From: Sphingobacteriia bacterium
GTDB taxonomy: Bacteria > Bacteroidota > Bacteroidia > NS11-12g > UBA955
Direction of reading: 5' to 3'
DNA: 8,384 nucleotides
Assembly: GCA_021151535.1 (NCBI GenBank)
Contig: JAGKXC010000129.1
Span: forward strand, 1 to 8,384
Made by a program: the position numbers and the translations under genes. Below, piece by piece: positions 6,278-8,384 of the stretch (the stretch's first letter is position 1; each line of letters starts with the position of its first letter). Below the pieces are notes generated by a model. That model was not told the DNA's origin, made no database searches, and was given only the letters and a program-made list of their open reading frames with translations.

Positions 6278-8384
6278 CGTAACCTCGTGTAAACGCGGCA
6301 TAGTTAATATAAGAGCTATCGGGTTCCTTGTAACTGGCTTGCCTAACATGATGGAAATCAGAGAATACTCTTAATGGCTTACCATAAGTTTCACCATATG
6401 TTCCAAGTTCTGGTGAAGCCGGCCCTGTAAATGCACTACCGCTGTAGTGTTTTCTGGCATTTTCCAATAATTTATCTTCATTCCTTGATGCACCCACTAC
6501 ATCGTCGTTCCAGACTTTCACATATTTGTTAATTGCATCTATACCATAATCCTTCCCAGCACCTTTCGCGATAGTTTCAGCTAGATCTCTAGAATAAAGA
6601 TTATTTAAATCTTTACCTCCGGGTCTCATAGTGATTTGATCAGGTAGCTTCCCTTCAAAAAGATGCCCGATAATTGATAGGAAGGGCACACCCGTTACGA
6701 TTTCTGTGTGTGCATATAAATCGCCTAGCCTATGAATAGCCAAACCTGCCTGTACATCACCTTCTGCATTATTCATATTCAATCCGGCTTCAATTATCCC
6801 TCTGGTTTTTAATCGCTCAGCATTAATATCGCTTACGCCAAGAGCATGGAATGCGCTCTGCATAAAAGCCACTTTTTCCAACGCTTTGGAGTCTAAATTT
6901 AGCCCCAAACTCGTAGCGTTATTAATAGCATCAAGATCAGGCAACATGTCGGGCACCTGACTCCAGAATGCAAGTCTTGAAGCACGCTCTGTTCCTACAA
7001 TCGACTCTCCGATAATAGCAGTTGAGTAGTAGTGCCCAGCCGGGCCATATAATTCAACTTCCCCATAGCCTGCTACCTGAGCCTTTTCATCTCTCGCGAT
7101 ACGGTAAGGGTTCGCAAAACTCGCGGCAGTGATTGCATAGATTTCACGCGATGTTGATATATCAACACCAAGCGATTTATTAGCGAAGCTGAAGGATTCG
7201 CGGGATCCATCTTTTAGCGCTAAACGTGCGGCTTCAACTGCATACAACGCCCCCTCATCGCCTTCAGTATCGCCAACACCTCCCCTCAGATAATCGTCAT
7301 AGAAATGCCCCATTTCTTCATCGTAGGCATGCATCAATGCCGCTTTATTAATATTGCCCAACTCACCAGTTGAGTTGGTCGCATTGATTAGCTCACGGTT
7401 TATCAGGATTTTCTTTTCTTTTGCACTATAACCTGCGAGACCATCTTTTAATAAACCACCATCGACAGCTTCTACAGCCGGAGAAAGTTCATCCCTTTTT
7501 CTATAGAGATCCAGTAGTTTCTCCCTTGTAATACCTTCCTTATTCTTAAACACGTTATAAGCGGCAAAATTACCAGATGCGAGCTCTTTAGCCTCTTCTG
7601 CTGTTGCTCCTGCTTGCTTCAGCAAGCTGGTATCAGCAGCGTAGTTAAACGCTCGCGTTACCTCTGATGCAAGCGCATTTCCAAAAGCATCAACAGCAAT
7701 TTTTGCCCAATCTTGTTTACCGCCTCTGCCAACGAGACGCGACATGGTGGACTGAAGCGCTCCACCCACAAAATTGCGCTGGATATTACCCAGCATACCA
7801 TCGCCACTGCCTGCACCTGAAACAGCATCAAAAACTGAGTTTCCAGTTCGCATGCTCATCATGGATGAAGCACTGCTAATTGCCATATCTTTCCAGCTGA
7901 AAGTTGTATCCACACCAGAAATACGATTGGCAGCCTGGTTGGTTAAGTAATTCACAGCTCCACGCGCGGCAAAATTAATCGCATCTGTTCCTTTAAGGAA
8001 GGATGCAGCTTTTTGCGCCCAGCCTGTTGCATTTGAAGCCGCAGCCCCTATGCCTACTGTTGCCATATTTGTTAAGCCACTGGAAATGGCACTACGCAAG
8101 CTAAAATGCTCTTGCTGTCCCGTAGCTACACCAACCAATTGCGAACCAATACTTCCGGCAACACCACCTACAAATGCTGAAGTCATAAGCGCACCAGCGC
8201 TGAGACCCAAACCAGCACCACTTGCGGTCATGATGGCGGACCCAGCGGCCCACGCTCCCGCAAAACCTGATCCGGCAGCACCCATTGCCATTGCCGCTGC
8301 ACCCGCAGTCACAACAGTCAGCACAACCGCCACCACAATAATCGCGATCATCGCCAAAGCATTACAGCTCTTAGACGGCGGTGG
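6249..8384 (-). CDS. C-terminal part of a large polymorphic toxin (probably Rhs/YD-repeat type) with a putative metal-dependent, phospholipase-C/HET-C-like toxin domain; 5' end outside window
   Basis: The frame is open through the window edge (711 codons visible), so the TTG at 8357 is not the real start; numbering below counts it as residue 1. Residues 1-110 are Gly/Ala-rich and hydrophobic, with GSxxSQ..GxATGQQ..FS-type spacing as I recall from regions just after Rhs cores. Residues 320-370 hold H343, E347-E348, G350-H351, D354 and a GDEG (366-369), an EExGH metallopeptidase-like patch. Residues 436-595 carry GHYYST (441-446), WSQVPD (465-470), H504, HRLGDLYAHT (542-551) and GH..EG..PD (564-573). 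That spacing recalls HET-C, zinc phospholipase C and DUF6765 sites, with candidate ligands H442, D470, H504, H542, D546, H550 and H565. The tail (640-702) recurs as remnants at 4971-5207 and 604-792. The gene overlaps the next lipoprotein gene by 29 bp. Rhs membership is inferred from the core fragment at 3737-3931; the enzymatic assignment is tentative. Confidence 0.75.
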   Translation of the reverse strand, partial: PPPSKSCNALAMIAIIVVAVVLTVVTAGAAAMAMGAAGSGFAGAWAAGSAIMTASGAGLGLSAGALMTSAFVGGVAGSIGSQLVGVATGQQEHFSLRSAISSGLTNMATVGIGAAASNATGWAQKAASFLKGTDAINFAARGAVNYLTNQAANRISGVDTTFSWKDMAISSASSMMSMRTGNSVFDAVSGAGSGDGMLGNIQRNFVGGALQSTMSRLVGRGGKQDWAKIAVDAFGNALASEVTRAFNYAADTSLLKQAGATAEEAKELASGNFAAYNVFKNKEGITREKLLDLYRKRDELSPAVEAVDGGLLKDGLAGYSAKEKKILINRELINATNSTGELGNINKAALMHAYDEEMGHFYDDYLRGGVGDTEGDEGALYAVEAARLALKDGSRESFSFANKSLGVDISTSREIYAITAASFANPYRIARDEKAQVAGYGEVELYGPAGHYYSTAIIGESIVGTERASRLAFWSQVPDMLPDLDAINNATSLGLNLDSKALEKVAFMQSAFHALGVSDINAERLKTRGIIEAGLNMNNAEGDVQAGLAIHRLGDLYAHTEIVTGVPFLSIIGHLFEGKLPDQITMRPGGKDLNNLYSRDLAETIAKGAGKDYGIDAINKYVKVWNDDVVGASRNEDKLLENARKHYSGSAFTGPASPELGTYGETYGKPLRVFSDFHHVRQASYKEPDSSYINYAAFTRGYDAYLNYFKK
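6283..6286 (-). promoter_or_regulatory. Ribosome-binding site inside the toxin gene for the lipoprotein at 6277
   Basis: GAGG lies 5 nt before the ATG at 6277 (GAGGTTACGATG on the minus strand). The same bases encode R-G-Y-D-A near the toxin C-terminus. The motif recurs at the two other lipoprotein starts, which supports this start choice and implies translational coupling. Confidence 0.7.

Noticed and set aside
6278..6349. Longer version of the first lipoprotein starting at the ATG at 6349
   Set aside because: The extra 24 residues are an out-of-frame reading of the toxin tail, would bury the lipoprotein signal inside the protein, and are absent in the paralogues. The ATG at 6277 has the conserved ribosome site.
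8357..8357. TTG at 8357 as the true start of the large protein
   Set aside because: The frame is open through to the window edge with no stop (PPPSKSCNA precedes it), and the content looks like the middle of a larger toxin protein.

Overview
The window shows the accessory tail of a large polymorphic-toxin locus, with every gene on the minus strand, so the order of reading is from position 8384 down to 1. Nothing identifies the host firmly. The IS3-type transposase, GAGG-type ribosome sites, outer-membrane-type lipoprotein signals and Rhs/YD-like sequence all suggest a Gram-negative bacterium, probably a gammaproteobacterium. That is an inference with low taxonomic resolution.

Layout, in reading direction. 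(1) 8384-6249: the C-terminal 711 residues of a protein that starts outside the window. It has a Gly/Ala-rich hydrophobic region, an EExGH metallopeptidase-like patch, and a C-terminal domain with a histidine/aspartate set resembling the HET-C / zinc-dependent phospholipase C / DUF6765 kind of helical metal site. (2) 6277-5264: an overlapping lipoprotein gene, the likely immunity gene, closed by a strong terminator. (3) 5207-4971 and 4996-3989: a start-less remnant of the same toxin tail, a paralogous lipoprotein and a second copy of the terminator. (4) 3931-3737: a 65-codon piece of Rhs/YD-repeat core, cut by a complete IS3-family element (3736-2485). A different toxin C-terminal piece follows (2484-1929), then a different, signal-peptide-bearing candidate immunity protein (1927-923) and a third copy of the terminator. 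(5) 792-604 and 632-1: another toxin-tail remnant overlapping a third lipoprotein paralogue that runs off the window.

How the parts fit together. The layout matches a main toxin gene with its immunity gene, followed by a row of displaced 'orphan' C-terminal/immunity cassettes. Each complete cassette ends in nearly the same terminator repeat. In three cassettes the toxin tail contains the ribosome-binding site and start of the lipoprotein gene. Candidate immunity proteins that are exported (three lipoproteins, one secreted protein) suggest that the toxin acts in the periplasm or on membranes, which fits a phospholipase-like fold. The IS copy has no 3-bp target duplication and joins two non-adjacent parts of a toxin gene, so it probably marks a deletion. 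Toxicity, immunity and phospholipase activity are all inferred from sequence pattern and context; none is shown directly.
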